Source: Sphingobium amiense (GTDB lineage Bacteria; Pseudomonadota; Alphaproteobacteria; Sphingomonadales; Sphingomonadaceae). Taken from it: 64,000 nucleotides of DNA. The notes beneath the pieces are model-generated. The model made no database searches, was not told the DNA's origin, and was given only the letters and a program-made list of their open reading frames with translations. Below are positions 36,155 to 45,234 of the stretch, one piece after another; position 1 is the stretch's first letter; each line of letters begins with the position of its first letter. A program made the position numbers and the translations under genes. The DNA is taken from the NCBI RefSeq assembly GCF_003967075.1, contig NZ_AP018665.1, positions 62,001-126,000 on the forward strand, read 5' to 3'.

Positions 36155-36706
36155 TCAGACGACCTCGAAAACGCTGCCCTCTCCCGGCGCGCTGCGCTTG
36201 AGCGTGATCGTCCCGCCGTGGAGCTCGACCAACTGTTTGACGAGCGCGAGTCCGATCCCAAGTCCTTCCTGCGTGCGCTGGTTGGACCCATCGATCTGGG
36301 CAAACAGATCGAAGATCCGGGCCTGCATCTCCGCCGGGATGCCGACGCCCGTATCGGCGACCTCGATGCGGACCTGATCCTCTTCGCGCCTCGCGGAGAG
36401 GTGAATTTCTCCGCCCGCAGGCGTGTATTTGGCGGCGTTGGTGAGGAGATTGCCGACGACCTGCGCAAGACGGGCATGATCGGCCTCCAGCCAGATCGGC
36501 TCAGGCGCGACATCCTGGATCAGCTCATGGCTGGCCGCATCGATATGATGGCGTGATCCTTCGACGGCAAAGGTCAGCAGATCCTGGAGCAACAGATGCT
36601 CCTTCTTGAGCGCGATCTTGCCTTGGTCGATGCGTGCGATGTCGAGCAGGTCCTCGACCAGGCTGCCGAGATGCCGCACATATTTGCTCATTTGCCCGCG
36701 CACCAT
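36155..36706 (-). pseudogene. Histidine kinase, C-terminal fragment cut by a transposon remnant
   Basis: The fragment carries the end of the dimerisation helix (MSKYVRHLGSLVEDLLDIAR) and a full HATPase domain: N box QVVGNLLTNAAKYTPAGG, G1 VADTGVGIPAEM, F box IFDLFAQI, G2 GLGIGLALVKQL. The phospho-accepting histidine and all sensor domains are missing. At about 36706-36720 the sequence changes to a Tn3-family tnpA fragment. Any product would be an orphan ATPase domain. Confidence 0.85.
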
Positions 36707-36972
36707 CGTGGCTGTCTCGGGATGCCGAGCTGATCCCCGACGAACCTGAGAGGAGCATCCGGGATGAATTCGCCGGGCTTCAGCAGCCGGCCGGGATAGC
36801 GCAAGGCACAGAGCTGTAGCGCAAAACCGAGTCGGTTGTGGGGACGCCTTCGGCTCGTGATGGCGCGCAGATCGTCGACACCGAGCGTCCAGTACCGCAC
36901 CAGGTCGGCTTCGTTTTCGGACAAGGCGAACAACTCGGCATGTTGCGCCTCGGTCAGAACAGAACGGCGGGG
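36707..36972 (-). pseudogene. tnpA 5' fragment, Tn3-family transposase
   Basis: About 88 N-terminal codons match Tn3-family transposases (MPRRSVLTEAQHAELFALSE, RRRPHNRLGFALQLCALRYP, GRLLKPGEFIPDAPLRFVGD). The normal protein is near 1000 residues; everything after this point is replaced by the histidine kinase fragment. It follows the tnpR remnant by a few bases on the same strand. Confidence 0.85.
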
Positions 36973-36979
36973 CATCTGC

Positions 36980-37487
36980 TCAGGCCTTGGCTGGCCCCGT
37001 CCAGCCAATCCGATCAAGCGTGCCGATGAGGGTCGATCGGGGCACCTTGAAGGACCGGCACACTGACGCCTTGCTTGCACCAGCATTGAGTGCGTCAGTG
37101 ATCTGCTCGATCGTTTCCGCGTTGATGCTAGGTGGACGCCCCCCGTGCCGACCGCGCCGCCGAGCTGCTGCCAAACCCGCCATCACCCGTTCGCGCGTGA
37201 GCGCGCGTTCATATTGAGCAAGCGCGCCGGTCTTTCAGGTCGGTGATGATCGTCAGAAGGTTGGCCAGGGATCGCCCGAGGCGGTCGAGCTTCCAAACGA
37301 TCAGCGTGTCGCCATGCTTCAGGTACTCCAGGCAAGCCTTCAGCCCGGGGCGATCGTCCCGTGCGCCCGATGCTTTGTCGGAATAGAGATGACGCTCATC
37401 GACGCCGGCGGCGATGAGAGCATCGCGCTGCAGGTCGACCGACTGGCGATCGTCGACCGATGAGACACGCATGTACCCGATGAGCAT
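36980..37487 (-). pseudogene. tnpR serine resolvase with internal deletion and frameshift
   Basis: The N-terminal half starts MLIGYMRVSSVDDRQSVDLQ and runs to LLTIITDLKDR. The C-terminal half continues in another frame from ALAQYERALTRERVMAGLAA to an HTH (NAGASKASVCRSFKVPRSTL). About 26 residues between them, expected in resolvases of this type, are absent, and the join is out of frame near 37220. The catalytic serine region is present but the protein cannot be made whole. Confidence 0.85.
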
Positions 37488-37626
37488 GTACGACAAACCT
37501 CTGAATTGATGTTGTCGCGCATTAGATCAAGGCGACAGGGTTTGTCGTACATAATCGGGCGTCGTCATGGAACTGCAATCCGTTTGCGTCGTCCCCTGTC
37601 GGGAAACATGTGTTTGGCGACAGGGG
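37487..37626. repeat. res-like inverted repeats of the Tn3 remnant
   Basis: Two inverted repeats are seen upstream of tnpR: TGTACGACAAACC (37487-37499) with its complement at 37539-37551, and CCCCTGTCG (37593-37601) with CGACAGGGG (37618-37626). This is where resolvase binding sites lie in Tn3-family elements. The left arm overlaps the tnpR start. Confidence 0.55.
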
Positions 37627-37716
37627 CGAGCGCGGCAGGGGCCGACCAGACCCGGCCTTTCGTGACGGAGCGGCCAAGGTCGGCTTCTGGTAAAGTCAGA
37701 CGCTCCTTGATTAAAT

Positions 37717-37744
37717 CCATATATCCAATAACGTGGATATATGG
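37717..37744. promoter_or_regulatory. Probable ArsR operator
   Basis: A perfect inverted repeat CCATATATCC-N8-GGATATATGG lies immediately upstream of arsR and its right arm contains the arsR ATG (37741). ArsR-family repressors bind AT-rich dyads of this kind at their own promoters. The overlap leaves almost no leader, so the mRNA may be leaderless or start at a later codon. Confidence 0.65.
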
Positions 37745-38073
37745 ACAACGACTCAGCCATCTCGGTCCTTGGCGCGCTCGCGCAGGGCACGCGCCTCGAC
37801 GCATTCCGCCTGCTGGTCCGCCACGAGCCTGACGGCCTGGCCGCTGGCGAGGTCGCCAAGGCGCTCGACGTGCCGCAGAACACCATGTCGGTGCATCTCG
37901 CGACGCTGGCCCGCGCCGGGCTGATCCGGTCCGAGCGGCGCAGCCGCATCATCAACTACCGCGCCGATCTCGACCAGTTGAAGGCGCTGACCCTGTTTCT
38001 CGTGAAGGACTGCTGCGGTGGGAAGGCGGAGCTTTGCGAGCCGCTGATCGCCGAGCTCAACCCCTGCTGCTGA
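37741..38073 (+). CDS. arsR: ArsR-family arsenic-responsive repressor
   Basis: 110 residues with a winged helix (DGLAAGEVAKALDVPQNTMS, HLATLARAGLIRSERRSRII). The C-terminus carries a cysteine cluster, KDCCGGKAELCEPL and NPCC, as in the class of ArsR that senses arsenite through C-terminal cysteines rather than the alpha-3 CxC. First gene of a compact five-gene operon and adjacent to its own dyad operator. Confidence 0.92.
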   Translation: MDNDSAISVLGALAQGTRLDAFRLLVRHEPDGLAAGEVAKALDVPQNTMSVHLATLARAGLIRSERRSRIINYRADLDQLKALTLFLVKDCCGGKAELCEPLIAELNPCC

Positions 38074-38081
38074 AGGCCGCC

Positions 38082-38513
38082 ATGACCGTCGATATCATCA
38101 TCTATCACAACCCCGAGTGCGGGACGTTGCGCAACACGCTGGCGATGATCCAGAACGCCGGCATCGAGCCGCACGTCATCGAGTATCTGAAGACCCCGCC
38201 CAACCGCTCGCGTCTCGTTTCGCTGATCGGTCGCATGGGGATCACGCCCCGCGCGCTGCTGCGCGAGAAGGGCACGCCCTATGCCGAACTTGGCTTGGGC
38301 GATCCGGCGCTGAGCGATGACCAGCTCATCGACGCGATGATCGAGCATCCGATCCTCATCAACCGGCCGATCGTCGTCTCGCCACTCGGCGTGAAGCTGT
38401 GCCGTCCGTCGGAAGAGGTGCTGGACCTGCTACCTTCCCGGCAGCGCGGCGCCTTCACCAAGGAAGACGGCGAGAAGGTCATCGACGACGCGGGCAACAG
38501 GATCGGCGCATGA
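38082..38513 (+). CDS. arsC: Arsenate reductase, glutaredoxin-linked
   Basis: 143 residues with the active-site cysteine in YHNPECGTLRNTLAMI and the conserved arginines and proline (LLREKGTPYAELGL, LINRPIVVSPLGVKLCRPSE). It reduces arsenate to arsenite with glutathione/glutaredoxin, feeding the Acr3 pump. It begins eight bases after arsR and overlaps acr3 by four. Confidence 0.93.
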   Translation: MTVDIIIYHNPECGTLRNTLAMIQNAGIEPHVIEYLKTPPNRSRLVSLIGRMGITPRALLREKGTPYAELGLGDPALSDDQLIDAMIEHPILINRPIVVSPLGVKLCRPSEEVLDLLPSRQRGAFTKEDGEKVIDDAGNRIGA

Positions 38514-39571
38514 CCACTGCGGCGCCGGCGAAGCCGGCGATCAGCACATTCGAGCGCTATCTCAGCGTCTGGGTAGCGCTGTGCATCGTGGTCGGGATCG
38601 CGCTCGGCTACGCGCTGCCGGGCCTGTTCGGCGCGATCGCCACAGCGGAGGTGGCGCGGGTCAACCTCGTGGTGGCGGTGCTCATCTGGCTGATGATCAT
38701 CCCCATGCTGCTGAAGATCGATCTTCGGGCGCTCGGCTCGGTCCGCCAGCATTGGAAGGGCGTCGGCGTCACGCTGTTCATCAACTGGGCGGTGAAGCCG
38801 TTCTCGATGGCGCTGCTCGGCACGCTGTTCCTGGGCTGGCTGTTTCGGCCCTTGCTGCCGGCGGGCGAGGTCAGCTCCTATATTGCCGGTCTGATCCTGC
38901 TCGCCGCCGCGCCTTGCACGGCGATGGTGTTCGTCTGGTCCAACCTCTGCGAGGGCGAGCCGACCTACACGTTGAGCCAGGTCGCGCTGAATGACGTGAT
39001 CATGGTGTTCACCTTCGCGCCGCTGGTCGGCCTGCTGCTCGGCGTCGCGTCGATCACCGTGCCGTGGGACACGCTGCTGATCTCGGTGATGCTCTACATC
39101 GTCGTACCGGTCATCGTCGCGCAGATCGTCCGCAGTGCGGTGGTCGGATCAGGCGGACAGGCAGCACTGGACCGGCTGCTGGCCTGGCTCGGGCCGGTCT
39201 CGCTGCTGGCGCTGCTGACCACGCTGGTGCTGCTGTTCGGGTTTCAGGGTGAGGCGATCATCGCCCATCCGCTGGTCATCGCGCTGATCGCCGTGCCGAT
39301 CCTCATCCAGGTCTATTTCAACGCGGGGCTAGCCTACTGGCTGAGCCGCCGGCTCGGTGTGGCATGGTGCGTGGCGGCGCCAGCCGCGCTGATCGGTGCT
39401 TCCAACTTCTTCGAGTTGGCGGTCGCCGCCGCGATCAGCCTGTTCGGGCTCAACTCGGGCGCGGCGCTGGCGACCGTCGTCGGCGTGCTGGTCGAGGTGC
39501 CGGTGATGCTGTCGGTCGTCTCGATCGTGAAGCGGACGCGGCCCTGGTACGAAGCGAGAGCGACGGCATGA
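38510..39571 (+). CDS. acr3: Arsenite efflux permease Acr3
   Basis: 353 residues with ten predicted membrane helices and the Acr3 hallmark APCTAMVFVWSNLCEGEPTY followed by LSQVALNDVIMVF; the cysteine in this segment is required for arsenite transport in studied members. It expels arsenite across the inner membrane. ATG overlaps the arsC stop (ATGA). Confidence 0.94.
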   Translation: MTTAAPAKPAISTFERYLSVWVALCIVVGIALGYALPGLFGAIATAEVARVNLVVAVLIWLMIIPMLLKIDLRALGSVRQHWKGVGVTLFINWAVKPFSMALLGTLFLGWLFRPLLPAGEVSSYIAGLILLAAAPCTAMVFVWSNLCEGEPTYTLSQVALNDVIMVFTFAPLVGLLLGVASITVPWDTLLISVMLYIVVPVIVAQIVRSAVVGSGGQAALDRLLAWLGPVSLLALLTTLVLLFGFQGEAIIAHPLVIALIAVPILIQVYFNAGLAYWLSRRLGVAWCVAAPAALIGASNFFELAVAAAISLFGLNSGAALATVVGVLVEVPVMLSVVSIVKRTRPWYEARATA

Positions 39572-40002
39572 CCCAGATCTATTTCTCCGAGGCTCGGCAC
39601 GCTGATGATATTCTGCGGCTCGCGCTTGGCGCCGCGCAGCTTCCGACCGACGATCTCGGCGGTCCCGACCAGATGTTCTTCAGCCTGTCCGACGACGAGG
39701 GTCTGATCGGGTTCATCGGTCTGGAGGGCAACGGTCCCGACCGACTGCTCCGCTCGCTCGTTGTCCTGCCGACCCGTCGCGGCAAAGGATATGGCCGGAT
39801 GCTGGTCGAGCGCCTTGAAGGCGTTGCCGATGGCGCGGTCGAGCGGCTGCATCTTCTGACCAGCGGCACCGGGGAGTTCTTCCGCAGGCTCGGTTACGCC
39901 GATGCCGATCGCGATGCCGCGCCGGCGTTCATCGCCGCGACCGCGCAGTTCACGTCGCTGTGCGGTCCGCGCGCGACCTATCTCGTCAAGGATCTTGGAT
40001 GA
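39568..40002 (+). CDS. arsN2: ArsN2-type GNAT acetyltransferase
   Basis: 144 residues with the GNAT acetyl-CoA loop in [20 protein letters not shown] and a C-terminal segment ending [12 protein letters not shown], as in the ArsN2 group found in arsenic operons. Related ArsN1 enzymes acetylate arsenic-containing antibiotics; the substrate of ArsN2 is less clear. It overlaps both neighbours by four bases. Confidence 0.82.
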   Translation: MTQIYFSEARHADDILRLALGAAQLPTDDLGGPDQMFFSLSDDEGLIGFIGLEGNGPDRLLRSLVVLPTRRGKGYGRMLVERLEGVADGAVERLHLLTSGTGEFFRRLGYADADRDAAPAFIAATAQFTSLCGPRATYLVKDLG

Positions 40003-40739
40003 CGCGCCTTCGTGAAGTGCCCGACGCCGACCATCTGCCCGCACTCGATCGTAGCATCGCCATCACTCGGCCCGCCGCCGGCATGGGCGACAATCAGCCG
40101 CCGCCGCGCATCCTGCTGTTGTACGGGTCGCTGCGCGAGCGGTCGTTTAGCCGGCTCGCGGCTGAAGAAGCGGCGCGACTGCTTATCCTCTTCGGCGCGG
40201 ACGTGCGGATATTCGATCCGAGCGACCTGCCGCTCCCAGATCAGGTGAAGGGTGACGATCATCCGGCGGTCCATGAGCTGCGCCAGCACGCGCTCTGGTC
40301 CGAAGGCATGGTTTGGTGCAGCCCCGAGCGGCACGGCCAGATCACCGGCATCATGAAGGCGCAGATCGACCATCTGCCGCTGGAGTTCGGCGGCATGCGG
40401 CCGACCCAGGGCCGCACCCTCGCGGTCATGCAGGTGTCGGGCGGCTCGCAGTCGTTCAACGCGGTCAACACGCTGCGCCTGCTCGGCCGCTGGATGCGGA
40501 TGATCACCATCCCTAACCAGTCAAGCGTGGCGATGGCGTTCAAGGAATTCGACGAGGCCGGCCGCATGAAGCCGTCGAGCTATTATGACCGCATCGTCGA
40601 CGTGATGGAGGAACCCGTCCGGTTCACGATCCTGACCCGCCCGCACGCCGGCCAGCTCGTCGACCGCTATTCCGAACGGAAGGCTGTACAGGCAAAGCGT
40701 AACGCTGCCACCGATCTTGCGGTCCAAGCCGTTCTGTAG
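39999..40739 (+). CDS. arsH: ArsH organoarsenical oxidase / NADPH-FMN reductase
   Basis: 246 residues of flavodoxin-like fold with the FMN loop [20 protein letters not shown] and [20 protein letters not shown]. ArsH oxidises trivalent methyl- and aryl-arsenicals with NADPH-reduced FMN. Last gene of the operon; start overlaps arsN2 (ATGA). Confidence 0.94.
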   Translation: MTRLREVPDADHLPALDRSIAITRPAAGMGDNQPPPRILLLYGSLRERSFSRLAAEEAARLLILFGADVRIFDPSDLPLPDQVKGDDHPAVHELRQHALWSEGMVWCSPERHGQITGIMKAQIDHLPLEFGGMRPTQGRTLAVMQVSGGSQSFNAVNTLRLLGRWMRMITIPNQSSVAMAFKEFDEAGRMKPSSYYDRIVDVMEEPVRFTILTRPHAGQLVDRYSERKAVQAKRNAATDLAVQAVL

Positions 40740-40809
40740 GCCAGCGCATCAATCATCGACTATTCGGAAAGCCAAGCCGCTATCGCCACGTTGCAGCATT
40801 ACCTCCATC

Positions 40810-41475
40810 CTATTGTGCTCGGCCGGGAAGCATCGCTGTAAGAATATACTTCCCACTCCTCCTCGTTTCGAAAACAACACCGGCAAGGTGGAGGGCAATC
40901 AGAACGTACAGCAAATTCACCGCTGTCTCGTGCACTTCCTTCAAGGGCTCGTCCTCTGCGTCGTCGCCTGCCTCTTTCCGCTTAGAACCTTTGAGTACGA
41001 CGCTGTCCCTGTCATCTGTGCCTCGACCAACGGCGTGGGACGGAGCCTCGCTAATCCATTTCGTGGAGGGCAGACCAGCCATGCCAATGCCGGTCGCTAT
41101 GATGATACTAAGCGTTCCCCAAATAGCGTAGACCATCAATGCACCTAACGGATTGTGCGATGGATGGATTTCATTGTGTCCGGCTCTAATCTCCCGGATA
41201 TGGGCAAGCGCTTTACGCGGGCTCGGTGGGAATGCTGTGAACCGTGCCTCTTTGGGCCCTACGAAACCCCAGAGCAGCCTAAGCGCCAAAACGGTTGCGA
41301 GGGCGTATCCCACCCAGACGTGTGGCCCCGAACCCTCTTCGGTGAAAATAGCATTCCCGATGACAGCAAGAACGATTGACCAATGGGTCACCTTAACGAC
41401 GGGGTCCCATTTCGCCTTTGCTCGGGCTGAGTCTTTTAGGGGCCGGACTGGGGTTCCAGGCTTTGAACTCTGCAT
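40810..41475 (-). CDS. Cytochrome b561-type membrane protein
   Basis: 221 residues with four hydrophobic segments and histidines positioned for heme b: VKVTHWSIVLAVIGNAIFTE, GPHVWVGYALATVLALRLLW, LLYVLIALHLAGVVFETRRS. This is the Ni-Fe-hydrogenase-cytochrome-b/b561 family, which passes electrons between the quinone pool and periplasmic partners. A charged insert (SKRKEAGDDAEDEPLKE) lies before the last helix. It converges on arsH and sits next to a metal-efflux fragment, so a metal-resistance origin is possible. Confidence 0.82.
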   Translation of the reverse strand: MQSSKPGTPVRPLKDSARAKAKWDPVVKVTHWSIVLAVIGNAIFTEEGSGPHVWVGYALATVLALRLLWGFVGPKEARFTAFPPSPRKALAHIREIRAGHNEIHPSHNPLGALMVYAIWGTLSIIIATGIGMAGLPSTKWISEAPSHAVGRGTDDRDSVVLKGSKRKEAGDDAEDEPLKEVHETAVNLLYVLIALHLAGVVFETRRSGKYILTAMLPGRAQ

Positions 41476-41540
41476 TTCAGATTCCTCCGCGTGAATGGGA
41501 AGATGACTTCATTCTCTACAGCGATTGCCAACCTACGCCC

Positions 41541-41970
41541 TCATGGCTCCTTCTCGTTACCTTGCCATATCGTATGAGAATCGATGAGTAATTTCACGAT
41601 AGCTCGTGTCGCAGAGCTGCGCGCGTCTATGGCCAGCCGGTCCGCATCATGTGCTTGCCGCCTGGAATAGAGCAGATCGGACAGGTCGATGATGCCCCCT
41701 TCGTACCCGCGCTCCGTCCGTGTGGCGGCGTCGAGCGAACTTCTGGCGGCACCCTGGAGCCGCTGCCAAGCGACGTAGCGGCCAGAGGCGTTCGCCATAT
41801 CAGTATCGGCCATCGCCAGCACCATCCGGCGCGCTTGCGCGAGATCCATAGAGGCAGCGGAGGCATTCGCTTCCGCCTGATCCTGCTGGAATTTCCGGTA
41901 TCGTCCTCCCAATGGGATCGAGAAGACGACACCGACACCGCGTTCAATGCCAGAACGCTCGCTAACCCGT
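41541..41970 (-). pseudogene. TolC/CzcC-type outer-membrane efflux protein, C-terminal fragment
   Basis: The frame SERSGIERGVGVVFSIPLGG then RYRKFQQDQAEANASAASMD and YEGGIIDLSDLLYSRRQAHD matches the last part of a CzcC-like TolC-family protein. The 5' portion, more than half of the gene, is missing: coding starts exactly at the IS end (41971). It has lost the beta-barrel strands and signal peptide and is not functional. Confidence 0.8.
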
Positions 41971-43606
41971 CCTATTCACCAGACGGGATCTGGTGGTTTG
42001 GCGGGAGTGGCATAAGCCTCTGATCTGAATTAGGAACTGGGTGTCGAAGCCGAACCTGCCGCAGGGCAGAAAATGCCACAGGCCACACCCGCCATGAATG
42101 ACGATATCGCAAGCACATTCCGATTCCCAGCGGCCGGGCGCAAGAAAGTCACAGCCGCTTTCGACGGTGGCCGGCTGACATCGGACGGCGGTGTCCTACT
42201 CCTGGCGCAGGCCGAGCGCACGATGGGGATTTGCCAGCGGCTTGCGGCTTGCATTGCCGACTGGCGCGATCCTGCGCGGGTGGTTCATCGCCTCGACGAT
42301 ATCCTGCGCGCCCGCGTGTTCGCGATCGCCTGCGGCTACGAGGACGCCGATGACCTCGACGCCCTGCGCGACGATCCGGGCTTCCGGCTGGCGCTGGGCA
42401 AGCTGCCGGGATCGGGTGCGGGGCTGGCCAGTCAGCCGACGATGAGCCGGTGGGAGAACGCACCGACTACGCGCGAACTGGCCAGAATGATGGCCGCGAT
42501 GATCGACATCTACTGCGCCAGCTATCCCGCCCCGCCCGCGGCGGTGACGCTGGATATCGATGATACCTGCGATGTCGTGCACGGTTATCAGCAGTTGTCG
42601 TTCTGGAACGGGCATCATGGCGAGCGCTGTTTCCTGCCGATCCATGTCTACGACACCGCCACCGGCCGGCCGGTGGCGATGCTGCTGCGCACCGGCAAGA
42701 CACCGTCGGGTGTCGAAGCTGCTGGCCACATCCGGCGCCTGGTGCGTCACATCCGCCGAAACTGGCCGGAAACGCACATCACCATCCGCGGCGACGGGCA
42801 CTATGGCCGGCCCGAGGTCATGGCCTTCTGCGAGGCGGCCAGCGTCGATTACGTCTTCGGCCTGCCGACCAACGCCGCGCTGCGTGGCGATCCGGTCATC
42901 GTCGCTGTCGCCGATGCCTGCGCGGTCAAGCGAGCTCAGCGCCAATATCCGGTCCTGCGCACCTATGCTGAGACCAGCTACGGCGCGAAGAGCTGGAACT
43001 GCCAGCGCCGCGTCGTCGCCCGGATCGAGGCCAGCACAATGGGCATGGACATCCGCTATGTCGTCACCTCGCTGGCCAAAGGCTCGGCCGAGCACATCTA
43101 CGACACGCTCTACTGCGCTCGCGGCAACGCCGAGAACCTGATCAAGCGCCACAAAACTCAGCTCGCCAGCGATCGCACCTCGTGCCGCTCTGCAAACGCC
43201 AATCAGATGCGCCTCATCCTGCACACCGCCGCCTACTGGCTCCTGTGGCGCATCCAGCAGGAAATCCCAAAAGCCACCGCACTCGCCGCCGCCGAGTTCG
43301 CAACGCTGCGCCTGCGGCTGCTCAAGGTCGCTGCCCGCGTCATAGAAACCGCCACTCGCATCCGCGTCGCCTTCGCGTCAGCCTGCCCGGATGCCAGCGT
43401 GTTCAGAGCCATCGCCATCAGCCTCAGACCAGCACCCACATAGCCAGCGCGGCTGTGCCGCCGAATCCCCGAGCCCCAGTCCATCAACCTCGAAAAGCCC
43501 ATTGCTCCTGCCGCGCTGAAAAACGCCGGCCAAGCCGCTCGCCCAGGTCACGCGGCCACCGACAGATCTAGGCGGACCGCCCCCGAGGAGCAGTCTCATG
43601 AATAGG
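41971..43606 (+). mobile_element. IS1380-family insertion sequence, complete
   Basis: 1636 bases, bounded by CCTATTCA at the left and its complement TGAATAGG at the right, with further partial matching inward. The interior encodes one full transposase. CCTA ends agree with the IS1380/ISEcp1 type. Flanking bases (CCGT and CCGG) do not form a target duplication, and the genes on the two sides are unrelated, so the ends have been rearranged since insertion. Confidence 0.8.
42073..43443 (+). CDS. IS1380-family transposase
   Basis: 456 residues matching the IS1380 group: start FRFPAAGRKKVTAAFDGGRL TSDGGVLLL in sense, the DDE first aspartate in AAVTLDIDDTCDVVHGYQQL, the second in THITIRGDGHYGRPEVMAFC, and the glutamate region CARGNAENLIKRHKTQLASD. 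Uninterrupted, so potentially active. Start may be ATG 42073 or 42094. Confidence 0.92.
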   Translation: MPQATPAMNDDIASTFRFPAAGRKKVTAAFDGGRLTSDGGVLLLAQAERTMGICQRLAACIADWRDPARVVHRLDDILRARVFAIACGYEDADDLDALRDDPGFRLALGKLPGSGAGLASQPTMSRWENAPTTRELARMMAAMIDIYCASYPAPPAAVTLDIDDTCDVVHGYQQLSFWNGHHGERCFLPIHVYDTATGRPVAMLLRTGKTPSGVEAAGHIRRLVRHIRRNWPETHITIRGDGHYGRPEVMAFCEAASVDYVFGLPTNAALRGDPVIVAVADACAVKRAQRQYPVLRTYAETSYGAKSWNCQRRVVARIEASTMGMDIRYVVTSLAKGSAEHIYDTLYCARGNAENLIKRHKTQLASDRTSCRSANANQMRLILHTAAYWLLWRIQQEIPKATALAAAEFATLRLRLLKVAARVIETATRIRVAFASACPDASVFRAIAISLRPAPT

Positions 43607-43889
43607 CCGGGTTGAAGTGCTGCGCCTCCTGGGCATTGAACGCGTGCATATCCTTTTTCAGGGCAGGATCATCGACATGATCCATTGCCTCCCGTAGCGT
43701 TCGGATCAGAAAGGGCTCGAGATAAGGTAGAGACAGCGAACCAGCATTTACCATCTGGCTGAATTCCGGCTCCCGCTTGTTCCAGATCGGATCGAAGTTT
43801 TCATCGTTGAACTTGAATGGGATGTTCCTGATGACAATTTCGCTGGTCGGCGATCCAACCTTGTCATGTAGCTCCGTATGAGCGTTCAT
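43607..43889 (-). pseudogene. Metal-dependent hydrolase family protein, 3'-truncated by IS1380
   Basis: Starts MNAHTELHDKVGSPTSEIVI with GGAGGAGAGG upstream and runs through FLIRTLREAMDHVDDPALKK DMHAFNAQEAQHFN, the N-terminal third of the family of predicted metal-dependent hydrolases (about 280 residues). The IS end then supplies PAYS and a stop at 43596. The metal-binding residues further on are lost. Truncation is exact at the IS boundary. Confidence 0.7.
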
Positions 43890-44027
43890 AACCTCTCCTC
43901 CGACTCTTCCGGTGCTCGCCTGAACCCGCGACGCCGCTTGCGCCTGAGAGGCGGAAGCACCGTCGACCATCCAAGATGGCACTCTCCCTGTAATTTGACG
44001 ACCTTAGCCATTGCGGGCGGATAGTTC

Positions 44028-44044
44028 TTGTCATATCGTGACAA
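44028..44044. promoter_or_regulatory. Dyad upstream of the first AraC gene
   Basis: TTGTCA-TATCG-TGACAA, a perfect six-base dyad, ends three bases before the ATG at 44048. It could be an operator; it is not repeated ahead of the second AraC gene, where only single TGACA half sites occur. Confidence 0.35.
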
Positions 44045-44047
44045 ACA

Positions 44048-45163
44048 ATGGTCAGATCAGGACACAACGAACCAGCTGCGGAGCGAGTGAGCAGGGGCAA
44101 CGGCACCTCGGCCGAGTTCGTGCGCATGAGCGGTTTGCAAAATCTCGAGAAGACACTCCAGTCGTTCGGCGTCGATCTGGAGGCACTCTCCCAACAGCTT
44201 GGATTCGAAAAATCCGATTTCGACCGAGGCGACATGATCATCAGCGTGAGCGCTTCGGTTGCTCTCATGGAAGCGTGCATCGACACCACGGGTCGGGAGG
44301 ATTTCTTCTATCACCTCATCAAGACCCAAGGCCTGGGGGCTCTCGGGTCGATGGGCCTGCTGTTGCAAACCGCGTCGAATATAAAAGAACTCCTGAGCGA
44401 TCTCGAGATATTTACAAAATCCTATGCACCTCTGGCACAATGGTTCATTAGACCTCATGGCGATCTGATAGCCATCCAGCTTGTTGTGAACGCATCGAAC
44501 CTGACAGCCCGCCAACAACGTATCGTGACCGAGTTCGGGCCGTGCAAGCTTTTTCACCTTCTTCAAATCATGACGAACGGTCAGTTCAAGTGCGAGAGCA
44601 TTTCGTTTATCCATTCCGACGCCACTACGCGACAAGCTGCAGAACAATTCTTCCAGGCACCAGTCGATTTCAATGCCGACATGAACGCGCTGTGGATCAG
44701 ACCCAAGACACTCAAGGTGCCGATCGTCTTTTCCAACAAGGATATGCACGCGCTGATGCGCGAGAAGCTCAGTGATCCGTCGACGCTCGAGCTGGAAAGC
44801 TCGTTAGCGAATCAGATCCGCATCATCATCAGCTCGCTCCTCCCGAGCGGAACTCCAACCGTCGAGGAAGTCGCGCGATATTTCCATTGTGACAAACGCA
44901 CGCTGCAGCGGCACTTGCGACGCGAGCATGACCTTTCCTTCCAAGACCTGTTGAGTGCCGTCAGACTGGAAAAGGCCCAGCATTATTTGCGCACGGCAAA
45001 CATGTCGATGACGCAGATCGCTTACTTGCTGGGCTATTCTGACCCCAGCAACTTCAGCCGGGCATTTCGCGCCCTCGTCGGATGCAGCGTACGAGAGTGG
45101 GTCGCCGCAAATGAGCCGCATCGACGCCGAAGCTCGCTCGCGCGGCGGAGAAGCGTTGTTTGA
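44048..45163 (+). CDS. AraC-family regulator, copy 1
   Basis: 371 residues: an N-terminal Arabinose_bd-type domain (about 30-230; GREDFFYHLIKTQGLGALGS) and a C-terminal AraC HTH (about 275-360; TPTVEEVARYFHCDKRTLQR, LGYSDPSNFSRAFRALVGCS). This architecture is shared with regulators of catabolic genes. It is followed 71 bases later by a close paralogue. Probable target: the catabolic island downstream; unproven. Confidence 0.9.
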   Translation: MVRSGHNEPAAERVSRGNGTSAEFVRMSGLQNLEKTLQSFGVDLEALSQQLGFEKSDFDRGDMIISVSASVALMEACIDTTGREDFFYHLIKTQGLGALGSMGLLLQTASNIKELLSDLEIFTKSYAPLAQWFIRPHGDLIAIQLVVNASNLTARQQRIVTEFGPCKLFHLLQIMTNGQFKCESISFIHSDATTRQAAEQFFQAPVDFNADMNALWIRPKTLKVPIVFSNKDMHALMREKLSDPSTLELESSLANQIRIIISSLLPSGTPTVEEVARYFHCDKRTLQRHLRREHDLSFQDLLSAVRLEKAQHYLRTANMSMTQIAYLLGYSDPSNFSRAFRALVGCSVREWVAANEPHRRRSSLARRRSVV

Positions 45164-45234
45164 ATGGTCGCGCCTGGCGGGATGGAGATCCGGGCACCGT
45201 GACAAGGAATTCGATCTGACAGATCACGACACCA

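Noticed and set aside
42196..43224. 342-codon open frame antisense to the IS1380 transposase
   Set aside because: No motif and fully inside the transposase; typical GC-rich antisense frame.
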